Assembly (NCBI GenBank): GCA_963844865.1
Contig: CAWJPY010000003.1
Span: forward strand, 1-64,000
From: CAWJPY01 sp963844865
Lineage (GTDB): Bacteria > Acidobacteriota > Thermoanaerobaculia > Thermoanaerobaculales > Sulfomarinibacteraceae
Direction: 5' to 3'
DNA: 64,000 nt
In this document: positions 27,397 to 35,301 of the stretch, in pieces
Position numbering within the stretch: position 1 is the first letter of the stretch
Layout of the letters: each line of letters begins with the position of its first letter
Translations under genes and position numbers: made by a program
The notes under the pieces: model-generated
The model's database searches: none
The model's input: only the letters and a program-made list of their open reading frames with translations
What the model was told of the DNA's origin: nothing

Positions 27397-28068
27397 ATGT
27401 CCAGATGGAGTCTTTCGGCCGGCGCCCTGTGCGGCGCCCTCATCGTCCTCGGAGGATCGGCCGTCGCCTCCGGACCGGAACCGCTGAGGCTGCCGGCGCC
27501 CCAGAAGGCGGGGGGCAAGCCCCTGATGCAGTGCCTGGCGGAACGCCACTCGGAGCGCGCCTTCGCGGACAGGCCGCTGCCCGACCAGGTGCTCTCCAAC
27601 CTCCTGTGGGCTGCCTGGGGCGTCAATCGGCCGGAGGCCGGCAAGCGCACCGCTCCGTCGGCCAACAACCGCCAGGAGATCTCGGTGTACGTCGCACGCG
27701 CCGACGGCCTCTACCTTTACGATGCGACGGACCATGCTCTGGAGCGGATCCTCTCCTCCGACATCCGCGCCGCCACCGGGAAGCAGGAGTATGTGGGGGA
27801 GGCGGCAGTCAACCTGGTGTACGTGGCCGACACCACGAAGATGAAGGCCACCACCGAGGAGCAGATCAACCTCTACGCGGGCGCCGACACCGGCTTCATT
27901 GCCGAGAACGTGTACCTGTTCTGCGCATCGGAGGGTCTCGCCTGCTGCGTGCGGGCCATGATCGACCGCGACGCCCTGGCCAAGACCATGGGCCTCGGTC
28001 CCGAGCAGCGCATCGTGCTGGCGCACTCTATCGGCTACCCGGCGCCCGCCGCGGAGGAAACCCACTAG
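27397..28068 (+). CDS. Exported nitroreductase family protein (SagB-like)
   Basis: A 223-residue flavoprotein-type oxidoreductase. Residues 1-25 form a signal peptide (LSAGALCGALIVLGGSAVAS), unusual for this mostly cytoplasmic family. The nitroreductase fold begins at LMQCLAERHSERAFADRPL, followed by VLSNLLWAAWGVNRPEAGKR and APSANNRQEISVYVA, where family members bind FMN. Later segments are DTGFIAENVYLFCASEGLA and IVLAHSIGYPA. This is the SagB/ThcOx-like branch, which also includes stand-alone proteins of unknown substrate. A Cys pair (ACCVRAM) is present near residue 188. GGAGG precedes ATG 27397. Confidence 0.85.
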   Translation: MSRWSLSAGALCGALIVLGGSAVASGPEPLRLPAPQKAGGKPLMQCLAERHSERAFADRPLPDQVLSNLLWAAWGVNRPEAGKRTAPSANNRQEISVYVARADGLYLYDATDHALERILSSDIRAATGKQEYVGEAAVNLVYVADTTKMKATTEEQINLYAGADTGFIAENVYLFCASEGLACCVRAMIDRDALAKTMGLGPEQRIVLAHSIGYPAPAAEETH

Positions 28069-28265
28069 GCGCGGACGCGGCGCTCCCATCAGTGGCAGCG
28101 GCAGGAGACGGCGTCCGGGGCAGCGGCTGCGATCGGCGGCAGGGATCAGCGTCCGCACGCACCAGCGGCCCGCGACAGTCCACCGCGGCAGCGACTGGCG
28201 GCATCATCCCGCTCACGCGGACCAGCGGCCCGCAACAGAACGGCGCGTCGCGCTGGCGTGCCACT
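28069..28265 (+). repeat. Degenerate GGCGGCAGC-type tract after the nitroreductase stop
   Basis: The tract starts directly after the TAG and contains AGTGGCAGCGGCAGGAGACG, GCGATCGGCGGCAGGGATCA and GCGGCAGCGACTGGCGGCA. Two CACGCACCAGCGGCCCGC / CACGCGGACCAGCGGCCCGC segments repeat within it. The 13-mer GCGATCGGCGGCA differs by one base from the unit of the tandem array at 52575. No gene is present. Confidence 0.55.
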
Positions 28266-28377
28266 GCCGGCGACACGTTCATTCGCTGTCATTGTGAGCA
28301 TGCGTACGCCCCTTCGGGGCGGTGTCTCGTGCTATGACCTGGAGCCACGAGGAGAAAGCCGGCCAACCCTGCCCTGT

Positions 28378-28536
28378 GTCATTCTGAGCACGCCGCTCGG
28401 TCCGCCGAGCGGCGCGCGAAGAATCCCCCGAGAGGACCAGACCCACCCCTGTTGAGTCGTCACACGGGCCTTGAGGGGACCCTTCGACTCGCCGCGGCCC
28501 TCGGCGGACCGAGTGCCGGGCTCGCTCAGGGTGACA
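28378..28536. repeat. Family A long inverted repeat, copy 1
   Basis: The element begins GTCATTCTGAGC and ends GCTCAGGGTGACA. Internal arms are GAAGAATCCCCC and GGGACCCTTCGACTCG, so it can fold into one long imperfect hairpin. It is related to copies at 28549 and 39654. Such GTCATYCTGAGC...GAAGGATCC elements are common dispersed repeats in many environmental genomes. Confidence 0.75.
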
Positions 28537-28548
28537 GGAGAAAGACAT

Positions 28549-28699
28549 GTCATTGGAAGCGAGGAGCTCACCGTCCGCGACGAGCGACGAGTCGAACCAT
28601 CCCCCGAAGGCCCGTGGGTCGTTGCATAGGGATGAGGCTGGTGCTCTCGGGGGATCCTTCGACTCGCTCCGGCGGACCTGCGCTCGCTCAGGATGACAC
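28549..28699. repeat. Family A long inverted repeat, copy 2 (opposite orientation)
   Basis: Read on the minus strand this copy runs GTCATCCTGAGCGAGCG, then GTCGAAGGATCCCCCGAGAG, then CCCACGGGCCTTCGGGGGAT, and ends AATGACA. It matches the 39654 copy closely over most of its length, including the central CCCACGGGCC segment. It starts 12 nt after copy 1. Confidence 0.75.
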
Positions 28700-28729
28700 G
28701 TGGAGTGCGGCGCCCGGCCGCCTCTCAAC

Positions 28730-28815
28730 GGCACCCGGCACCGTCGAAGCCGCATCGCAACTCTCGATTGCTTCCCGTGCGCCGGTGCCCGGCGTCGTCT
28801 CTGTTGCTCCCGGAG
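28730..28815. repeat. Family C hairpin, degenerate copy
   Basis: GGCACCCGGCACCG (28730-28743) pairs imperfectly with CGCCGGTGCCCGGCG (28780-28794). Then follow GTCTCTGTTGCTCCCG and GAGC, matching the CTCTCTGGTGCTCC block that follows the arm in other copies at 33241 and 39543. Confidence 0.5.
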
Positions 28816-28839
28816 CGAGGCACCTCGAATCACTGTCGC

Positions 28840-28888
28840 CGTCGCTGACCGCTGTCGTTGTCCCTGTCGCCGATCGCTGCTGCCGCCG
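28840..28888 (-). repeat. Degenerate GGCGGCAGC-type tract after the FadJ-like gene
   Basis: On the minus strand the sequence immediately beyond the stop reads CGGCGGCAGCAGCGATCGGC, then GACAGGGACAACGACAGCGG and CAGCGACGGCGACAG. It resembles the tracts after other genes in composition and motif order. Confidence 0.5.
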
Positions 28889-31000
28889 CTACTTCTTCAT
28901 CGCCTTCTTGATGGCCCAACCCAGGAAGGTGTCGCCCTCCTCGGCCAGCTTGCCCAGCAGCGGGGCGGGCTCCCAGTGCTCGCCATGGCGCTCCCGGAAC
29001 GCGCGGATGGCGTCGTAGACCTTCTTCAGGCCCTCCTGGTCCGCGTAGTACATCGGGCCTCCCCGGTAGGGCGGGAAGCCGTAGCCGTTGATCCAGACGA
29101 CGTCGATGTCGGAGGGCCGGATGGCGATCCCCTCCTCCAGGATGCGGGCGCCCTCGTTGACGAGCGGGTAGACGCAGCGGGTTACGATCTCCTCCTCACC
29201 GAGCTCCCGCCGCGCGATCCCGAGCCTGGCCGCCTCCTCCTCGATGATCCGCACCACCTCGGGGTCGGGGACCGGCGCCCGCGAGCCCTCCTCGTAGCGG
29301 TAGAAGCCGGCGCCGGTCTTCTGGCCGTGGCGGCCCCCCTCCACCAGGCGGTCGGCCACCACCGACGAGGGCTCGGACCCGGGCTCGATGCCCCGCTCCT
29401 TGCGCACGCGGTAGCCCACGTCGAGGCCGGCCAGGTCGCTCATGGCGAAGGGCCCCATGGGGAAGCCGAAGCCGTACATGGCTGCGTCGACCTCGGCTGG
29501 CGACGCTCCCTCCAGGAGCATCAGGCCCGCCTCCCGGAGGTAACCTTCGAGCATGCGGTTGCCGATGAAACCGAAGCAGACCCCGGAGACCACCCCCACC
29601 TTGCCGATGGCCTTGGCCATCTTCATGCAGGTGGCGAGCACGTCCTTGGCGGTGGCCGCTCCGCGCACGACCTCCAGCAGCCGCATCACGTTGGCGGGGC
29701 TGAAGAAGTGGAGCCCGATGACGTCCGCGGGCCGCGAGGTGGTGGCCGCGATCTCGTCCACGTCCAGAGTGGAGGTATTGGTGGCCAGGATCGCCCCCGC
29801 CTTGCAGACGGCGTCCAGCTTGGCGAAGACCTCCTTCTTGAGGCCGAGGTCCTCGAACACGGCCTCGATGACGAGGTCCGCGTCCGCCAGGTCGCCGAAC
29901 TCCAGGGTGCCCCTGATGCGACCCAGGCGCTCTTCGACCTGGGCCTCGGTGAAACGGCCGCTCGCGAGGCTCCGCTCGTAGTTCTTCTTGATGGTGGCCA
30001 GGCCCCGGTCCAACGCACCCTGGTCGGCCTCGACCATCGTCACCGGCAGGCCGCTGTTGGCGAAGGCCATGGCGATGCCGCCTCCCATGGTGCCGCCGCC
30101 AACGATGCCCACCTTGTTGATGCTGCGCAGGGGTGTGTCCTTGGGGACGTCCGGGATCTTGGCGGCCTCCCGCTCCACGAAGAACACGTACTGGAGGGCA
30201 GCCGCCTGGGGGTTTCTCATGCACTCGACGAAGATCTCGCCCTCGCGCTGGATCCCCTCATCGAAGGGCAGGTCCACGGCCGCCTCCACCGCCTGGATGC
30301 ACATCTCCGGCGCGAAGTAGCCGCGGGCCTTCTTGGCGATGCCCTCGCGGTACGCAGCGAAGAACCCCTCGGGCACCGCCGATCGGTCGAGGGAGATGTC
30401 CCGCGTCCTGCGCACCGGCGCCCCTTCATCCACGAGCCGACCCACGTACGCCAGAGCCCCTTCGAGCAGGTCACCCTCCACGATCTCGTCGATGATGCCC
30501 AGCTTCTTCGCCTTGGGGGCAGGTACCGGTTTTCCGGTCACGATCATGTTCACGGCGGCCTCGACTCCGGCCAGCCGCGGCAGGCGCTGGGTGCCGCCGG
30601 CGCCCGGGATGATGCCCAGCTTCACCTCCGGTTGACCGACCTTGGCGGATGGAACGGCGCAGCGGTAGTGGCAGGACATCGCCGTCTCCAGCCCACCCCC
30701 GAAGGCGGTGCCGTGGATCGCCGCCACCGTCGGCTTGGGCGAGCCCTCCAGGGCGTTCGTCACCGCCAGGAATCCCGGCTCCTTGGGCCGCTTGCCGAAC
30801 TCCGAGATGTCGGCGCCGGCGATGAAGGTCCTGCCGGCACAGATGAGGAGAATGGCCTCGGCCTCGTCGTCGGCCACCGCCCTGGCGACCTGCTCCACGA
30901 GGCCGCTGCGCACCGCTTGCGAGAGGGCGTTCACGGGCGGACTGTCGATGGTGATCACTCCGATCCGACCCTTGCGCTCGTACCCGACCACGTCGCTCAT
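28889..31000 (-). CDS. Bifunctional enoyl-CoA hydratase / 3-hydroxyacyl-CoA dehydrogenase
   Basis: A 703-residue fusion enzyme for steps two and three of beta-oxidation. The N-terminal crotonase domain (~1-190) has ICAGRTFIAGADISEFGK and HGTAFGGGLETAMSCHYRCA, with both hydratase Glu positions retained (GGGLETAM; GQPEVKLGIIPGAGGTQRLP). After a linker, the dehydrogenase Rossmann motif is VGIVGGGTMGGGIAMAFANS (~295). The catalytic His is in GLHFFSPANVM, and NRML follows in FIGNRMLEGY. Two C-terminal 3HCDH domains end at EGLKKVYDAIRAFRERHG. The architecture matches FadJ/peroxisomal bifunctional enzyme rather than FadB. AAGGAGG precedes ATG 31000. It is divergent from the RACo-like gene. Confidence 0.94.
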   Translation of the reverse strand: MSDVVGYERKGRIGVITIDSPPVNALSQAVRSGLVEQVARAVADDEAEAILLICAGRTFIAGADISEFGKRPKEPGFLAVTNALEGSPKPTVAAIHGTAFGGGLETAMSCHYRCAVPSAKVGQPEVKLGIIPGAGGTQRLPRLAGVEAAVNMIVTGKPVPAPKAKKLGIIDEIVEGDLLEGALAYVGRLVDEGAPVRRTRDISLDRSAVPEGFFAAYREGIAKKARGYFAPEMCIQAVEAAVDLPFDEGIQREGEIFVECMRNPQAAALQYVFFVEREAAKIPDVPKDTPLRSINKVGIVGGGTMGGGIAMAFANSGLPVTMVEADQGALDRGLATIKKNYERSLASGRFTEAQVEERLGRIRGTLEFGDLADADLVIEAVFEDLGLKKEVFAKLDAVCKAGAILATNTSTLDVDEIAATTSRPADVIGLHFFSPANVMRLLEVVRGAATAKDVLATCMKMAKAIGKVGVVSGVCFGFIGNRMLEGYLREAGLMLLEGASPAEVDAAMYGFGFPMGPFAMSDLAGLDVGYRVRKERGIEPGSEPSSVVADRLVEGGRHGQKTGAGFYRYEEGSRAPVPDPEVVRIIEEEAARLGIARRELGEEEIVTRCVYPLVNEGARILEEGIAIRPSDIDVVWINGYGFPPYRGGPMYYADQEGLKKVYDAIRAFRERHGEHWEPAPLLGKLAEEGDTFLGWAIKKAMKK

Positions 31001-31137
31001 CTGACGCCTCCTTCCGCGACACTCACGTCCCGTCCCTGGTCATGCCGCAGCGTTCCAAAATGCCGGAGCCACGGCAGTGTACCACCGCCCCCGGGGGCCC
31101 ACGGGAGCGGCAGCACGTACAATCGGGCGGAGACGAC

Positions 31138-32986
31138 ATGGCTTCGACCGCCACTCCGACGTGCACGGTGACCTTCCAGCCCCTGGGCAGGCGGGCGCGG
31201 GTCGCCGTCGGCGTGACGCTCCTCGAGGCTGCACGCCTCGCCGGGGTCGGCCTGAGCGCGGTGTGCGGCGGCACGGGGACCTGCGCGACGTGCCGGGTGC
31301 GCGTCCTCGCGGGCCACGTGTCACCACCCACCGCCAACGAGCACACCCTCGGAGAGGACGGGCTGCGGCTGGCGTGCGAGACCAGGGTGCAAGGCGACGT
31401 GGAGGTGGACGTGCCGCCGGGCTCCATCAGCGCTCCCCAGCGCGCCCAGGTCGAGGGCCGGGAACCGGCGGTGGAGCTTCGCCCCCGCCGTCCGAAGCCG
31501 CGACGTCACCATGGCGCCCCCCGGCCTCGACGACCTGCGGTCCGACAGCGTGCGGCTGCGCGAGGCGCTCGAGCAGCAGCACGGGGTCACGGTCCGGCCC
31601 CTGCATCCCACCGCCGCGCGCCAGCTCGCGGGCGTGGCCCGCGCGTCGGGCTGGCAGGTGCGGGCCGTCACCAGGGCCGATGAGGTCCTGGCCGTGCTCC
31701 CGCCCTCCTCCTCGCCCCTCGGCCTGGCGGTGGACCTGGGCACCACCAAGCTCGCCGGGTACCTGGTCGACCTCTCGAGCGGCGAGACCCTGGCCGCCGC
31801 GGGGGCCATGAACCCCCAGATCGCGTACGGCGAGGACGTGATGGCCCGCATCGGCCACGCCATGGCCGACGCCCTCCACGCCGCCGAGCTGCAACGAGTG
31901 CTCGCCTCGGGCATCGACGAGCTTGCCGGCGAGCTCTGCGCCGCTGCCGGCAAAGACCCCTCCCAGGTGGTGGAGGCGGTGCTGGTGGGCAACACCTGCA
32001 TGCACCACCTCTTCCTCGGCCTGCCGGTGCGCTCCTTGGGAGCCGCTCCCTACGTCCCCGCCCTGTCCGAGCCCTGCGATCTGGGGGCCGCCGAAGCGGG
32101 CCTCCACCTGTCCCCCGGTGCCCGACTCCACCTGCTGCCGGTGATCGCCGGCTTCGTCGGCGCCGACCACGTGGCCATGATCCTGGCCACGGACATCCAC
32201 GAGAGCAAAGAGGTGACCCTCGGCCTGGACATCGGCACCAACACCGAGATCGTGCTCGCCGCGGGCGGCCGCATGCTGAGCTGCTCGTGCGCCTCCGGAC
32301 CGGCCTTCGAGGGCGCCCACATCCGCGACGGCATGCGCGCCGCACCCGGGGCCATCGAGCGGGTCCGTTTCGTGGCCGGTCCCGACGGCGGTCTCGAGGT
32401 GCAGTACCAGACCGTCGCCGATGCGCCTCCGGTGGGCGTGTGCGGATCGGGCCTCGTGGACGCCGTCGCCGGCATGCTCGGAGCAGGGATCCTGGACCGC
32501 TCCGGCTCCCTGCGCGAGGGGGCTCACCCGCGGGTGCGGACGTCGGCGGCAGGCCCGGAGCTCGTGCTGGCCGAGAGCGGCGAGCGGGGGGCGCCCCGGG
32601 ACGTGGGGATCAGCCGCCGTGACGTCGGGGAGCTCCAGCTGGCCAAGGCGGCCATCCGCGCCGGCGCCCAGGTGCTCCTGGGGCGCGCCGGGCTCGCCGA
32701 GGGGGACATCGAGCGGGTGATCGTGGCAGGGGCCTTCGGCACGTACCTGGACGTGGGCAGCGCCATCGCCATCGGCATGTTGCCCCCCGTTGCGTCGGCG
32801 CGGTTCCAGCAGGTGGGGAACGCGGCCGGCATGGGCGCCAGGCTCTGCCTGCTGTCGGAGCCCCACCGCGCGGCCGCTCGGCGGATCGCCGCCGCCATCT
32901 CCTACGTGGAGCTCGCCGGGAACCCCGACTTCACCGACGCCTACACCTCGGCCCTCATGTTCCCCACCGTCGCCAGGCAGGAGTGA
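31138..32986 (+). CDS. RACo-like [2Fe-2S]/ASKHA protein (DUF4445), one frameshift
   Basis: A ~615-residue protein when one extra C in the C5 run at 31482-31486 is ignored. The N-terminal plant-type ferredoxin domain (~1-100) has the [2Fe-2S] ligands in SAVCGGTGTCATCRVRV plus the later Cys in LRLACET. A short linker leads to the C-terminal ASKHA ATPase region with LGLAVDLGTTKLAGYLVDL, VLVGNTCMHHLFLG, VTLGLDIGTNTEIVLA, SCASGPAFEGAHI, VGVCGSGLVDAVAGML and VIVAGAFGTYLDVGSA. Known members (RACo, RamA-like) use ATP to push electrons into the cobalt of corrinoid methyltransferase partners. No corrinoid protein or methyltransferase lies in this window. GGAG precedes ATG 31138. The frameshift is at a homopolymer and is probably an error. 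Confidence 0.85.
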
Positions 32987-33003
32987 GACGGGGCGAACGG
33001 ACT

Positions 33004-33165
33004 TCGCGAGAAGAGCGCGTCCCTCGGGCGTGCCACTGCTGACACTTTTCCGGAGCGACGCGTACCGGCCGTGCCTCGCGTGGGGACCGGAAGAGTGTCA
33101 GCGGTGGCAACCTCGGGGAGCGCATCGACAGGATCGGCGCGTCGCGAGAGGCGTCACTCCGGACA
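33004..33165. repeat. Family B hairpin repeat, copy 1
   Basis: Arms TGACACTTTTCCGG (33040-33053) and CCGGAAGAGTGTCA (33087-33100) flank a 33-nt loop, inside the conserved frame GGGCGTGCCACTG...GCGGTGGCAACCTCGGGGA. One G.T pair is tolerated in the stem. Related copies are at 34263 and 53311. It lies between the RACo-like gene and the hydratase gene. Confidence 0.8.
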
Positions 33166-33175
33166 AACCAGAGTG

Positions 33176-33275
33176 GGAGCCAGGCACCGTTGAAGATGCG
33201 GCGCCTACCCTTCTCGGCTCGATCGTGACGGTGCCTGGCACCCTCTCTGGTGCTCCTGGGGCGAGTGCCTCTTGC
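33176..33275. repeat. Family C hairpin, copy at 33 kb
   Basis: GAGCCAGGCACCGT pairs with ACGGTGCCTGGCACC (33228-33242), followed by CTCTCTGGTGCTCCTGGGG. Another GTGCCGGGCACC half-site follows near 33294. It abuts the family B element at 33004, so the 381-nt gap before the hydratase gene (32987-33367) is almost entirely repeat DNA plus the gene's GAGGAGG ribosome binding site. Confidence 0.6.
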
Positions 33276-33367
33276 GAACCCGACTCACGGGCCGGTGCCG
33301 GGCACCGGGTCGTGGCTCGGGCGGGCGTGCGGTAGACTGCGCGTCATCCCCCTCGAGGAGGCGCACC

Positions 33368-34177
33368 ATGAGCGACGACGTCGTCCGTTTCGAACGCAGA
33401 CAGCACGTGGCTCTGATCACCCTCAACCGTCCCGAGGCCCGCAACGCCTTCAACCCCGAGGCCCTGGTCAAGCTCGACCAGGCCTGGACCGAGGTCCGGG
33501 AGGACGACGCCATCCGGGTGGCGGTGATCACCGGCACCGGTACCGCCTTCTGCGCCGGCGCCGACCTGGGACGTCTCATCCCCCTGTTCTCGGGCGCCCG
33601 CCAGCCGGAGGACGAGTGGGACCAGGCTCTGGTGGCCGACCCCGGTCTGGCGGGCAGGGCGATCCTGCGCGACGGGGACGCGGTCAAGCCGGTGATCGCG
33701 GCCGTCAACGGCTTCGCCATCGCCGGCGGCATGGAGCTGGTCATGGGCTGCGACATCCGGGTGGCCGCCGAGGCCGCCCGGTTCGGGATGCAGGAGGCGA
33801 AGTGGGCGGTGTTCCCCGCCGGCGGCTCCACGGTCCGCCTCCCCTACCAGATCCCCTACGCCAAGGCCATGGAGCTGCTGCTCACCGGCGACCTCATCGA
33901 CGCCCACCAGGCGCTCGCCCTGGGCTTCCTCAACCACGTGGTGCCGCCGGACGAGCTCCTTCCCCTGGCCCTGGAGATCGCCGGCCGCATTGCAGCCAAC
34001 GGGCCCCTGGCGGTGCGCGCCATCCGCGCCTCCATCCGACAGGCCATCGGCGTGCCCGAGGCCGAGGCGCTGAAGCGGGAGATGGAGCTCGCGCTGCCGG
34101 TGTTCGCGTCCGAGGACGCGCAGGAGGGGCCGCGGGCCTTCATGGAGAAGCGCCCCCCGGTCTTCAAGGGCCGCTGA
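33368..34177 (+). CDS. Enoyl-CoA hydratase/isomerase family protein
   Basis: A 269-residue crotonase-family enzyme. The oxyanion-hole motifs are VAVITGTGTAFCAGADLGRL and AVNGFAIAGGMELVMGCDIR. The first catalytic Glu position (GGMELVM) is kept. The second region reads EAKWAVFPAGGSTVRLPYQI, where classical hydratases carry G-x-P-E-x-x-x-G-x-x-P, so substrate class is uncertain. GRIAANGPLAVRAIR is the typical helix before the C-terminus. The ATG at 33368 follows GAGGAGG. It probably works on short or branched enoyl-CoA esters in the same pool as the other acyl-CoA enzymes nearby. Confidence 0.9.
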   Translation: MSDDVVRFERRQHVALITLNRPEARNAFNPEALVKLDQAWTEVREDDAIRVAVITGTGTAFCAGADLGRLIPLFSGARQPEDEWDQALVADPGLAGRAILRDGDAVKPVIAAVNGFAIAGGMELVMGCDIRVAAEAARFGMQEAKWAVFPAGGSTVRLPYQIPYAKAMELLLTGDLIDAHQALALGFLNHVVPPDELLPLALEIAGRIAANGPLAVRAIRASIRQAIGVPEAEALKREMELALPVFASEDAQEGPRAFMEKRPPVFKGR

Positions 34178-34262
34178 CCGGCGGCGAACAGCGACGGCGA
34201 CCGCATCGGCGGCAGCGGCAGTCACCTGCGGCGACCAGCTCACGCGGGCCAGCGACCGTCGG
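34178..34262 (+). repeat. Degenerate GGCGGCAGC-type tract after the hydratase stop
   Basis: Directly after the TGA: CCGGCGGCGAACAGCGACGG, then ATCGGCGGCAGCGGCAGTCA, then CTCACGCGGGCCAGCGACCG. The last segment resembles CTCACGCGGACCAGCGGCCC in the tract after the nitroreductase gene. Confidence 0.5.
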
Positions 34263-34415
34263 GAGAAGAGCTCCTTCCTCGGGCGTGCCACTGGTGACAC
34301 TTTCACGAAGTGGTACGGACCGATCCTGCGGGGACTGCGGTCGTGAAAGTGTCAGCGGTGGCAACCACGGGGAACGCGCCGACAGAATCGGCGCGCCGCG
34401 GGATGCGTCACGCCG
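34263..34415. repeat. Family B hairpin repeat, copy 2
   Basis: Arms TGACACTTTCACGA (34295-34308) and TCGTGAAAGTGTCA (34341-34354) pair perfectly. Relative to the copies at 33004 and 53311 the inner half of the stem changed from TTCCGG/CCGGAA to CACGA/TCGTG on both sides, i.e. compensatory change. The same flanks are present (GGGCGTGCCACTGG; GCGGTGGCAACCACGGGGA; GAATCGGCGCGCCGCG). Confidence 0.8.
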
Positions 34416-34421
34416 GGTAGG

Positions 34422-34952
34422 CTAGAAGCCCAGCTCCTCAAGCTTCGCAGCCAGCTCCTTGCCGGCCGTGGTCGGGTCCACCTGGCGGTCGATGGCCTTG
34501 ATGACGCCGTCGCTCCCGATGTAGAAGGTCCACCGGTGTGGGTACTTGCGTTCCGGTGTGACGACCCCGTAGGCGGTGGCGACCTTGTGGTCGGGGTCGC
34601 TCAGGATGGGGAAGTCCAGGCCCAGGTGCTCGGCGAACTTGCGGTTGGTGTCCACGTCGTCACAGCTCGCCGCGAAGAACGCCACGTCGTGCTTCCGGAT
34701 CTCTTCGCCGCTGTCCCGCAGCGACTTGCACTCCGCCGTTCAGCCGGCGGTGAAGGCCTTGGGGAACCAGGCGATCACCACCGGGCGTTCGCCCCGGAAC
34801 TGCTCGAGGGAGTAAGTCTTCCCATCGGTGCCCTCGAGCGTGAACTCGGGCGCGCGGTCCCCGACCTCGAGCCCCCGGGCCGTCGGCACCGCGCCCGCCG
34901 CAACCCCCAACATCACTCCCATTGCCGCCAGCCATCCCCACGTCGGGTTCAT
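34422..34952 (-). CDS. Exported peroxiredoxin with in-frame UGA at the catalytic position (probable selenoprotein)
   Basis: A 176-residue AhpC/TSA-type peroxiredoxin, read across one TGA at 34742-34740 (codon 71). Start ATG 34952 follows GGGAGG. The signal peptide is NPTWGWLAAMGVMLGVAAGA with a likely cleavage near ARG. Then come VGDRAPEFTLEGTDGKTYSL, VVIAWFPKAFTAG, UGA, TAECKSLRDSGEEI, DVAFFAASCDDVDTNRKFAE, LDFPILSDPDHKVATAYGV, RWTFYIGSDGVIKAIDRQV. In relatives the residue at the UGA is the peroxidatic Cys (G-C-T-x-E-C-x-S-L-R-D-S). Cys75 remains as candidate resolving Cys. Sequence on both sides of the TGA is fully conserved in the same frame, and a SECIS-like hairpin follows the UGA. Role: reduction of peroxides outside the cytoplasm. 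Alternative: a point-mutated pseudogene. Confidence 0.82.
34707..34725 (-). promoter_or_regulatory. SECIS-like hairpin after the in-frame UGA
   Basis: On the coding strand, 14 nt after the UGA, GUCGCUG pairs with CAGCGGC through a CGGGA loop (7-bp stem with one U.G pair). The loop guanines lie about 23-25 nt after the UGA, inside the window used by bacterial SECIS elements, which need a short stem with a G in the apical loop. The surrounding codons also fit the peroxiredoxin family, so the RNA fold is compatible with coding constraints. Confidence 0.65.
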
Positions 34953-35038
34953 GGCGCCACCTCCCTCTTCCGCATCGTGTCTCCTGGCCCACAACAGCGA
35001 CGGGGTCCCATCCCTTCCAGGAGGCCGTTCCCTGGTGC

Positions 35039-35067
35039 TTGTGATCTTTCGCACAAGATAATATAGT
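35039..35067 (+). promoter_or_regulatory. Promoter with overlapping palindromic operator, thiolase-HADH operon
   Basis: TTGTGA (35039-35044), a 17-nt spacer and TATAGT (35062-35067) form a good sigma-70 promoter. CTTGTG (35038-35043) and CACAAG (35052-35057) are an inverted repeat over the -35 and spacer, a position suited to a repressor of TetR or GntR type. No regulator gene is adjacent. The rest of the 349-nt gap (34953-35301) is a ~230-nt leader in which no other element is recognised. Confidence 0.55.
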
Positions 35068-35301
35068 CCGAGCGTGCGGACGAATTTCGACCGGAAATCA
35101 TGCTCGTGAGCGAGCCGTTACCCCGTGCAGAGACGACCGCGCTCGCACCGCCAGGGGGCCGCCGGGAGACCCGTCGAGGGGTTTCTTTTCCCCGAGAATG
35201 GCCCGGTGGCACCCGCTCGACGAGCCGTGGAGGAGGTGTCCGATCATTCAGCTTCCGCAAGGCCAGAGACACGCAACGATACCTGAAAGGGGGAGAGTGA
35301 C

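Noticed and set aside
34740..35054. Peroxiredoxin simply truncated by a nonsense mutation
   Set aside because: The UGA is exactly at the catalytic Cys column, sequence on both sides is intact in frame, and a SECIS-like hairpin follows. Selenocysteine is the better explanation, though not proven.
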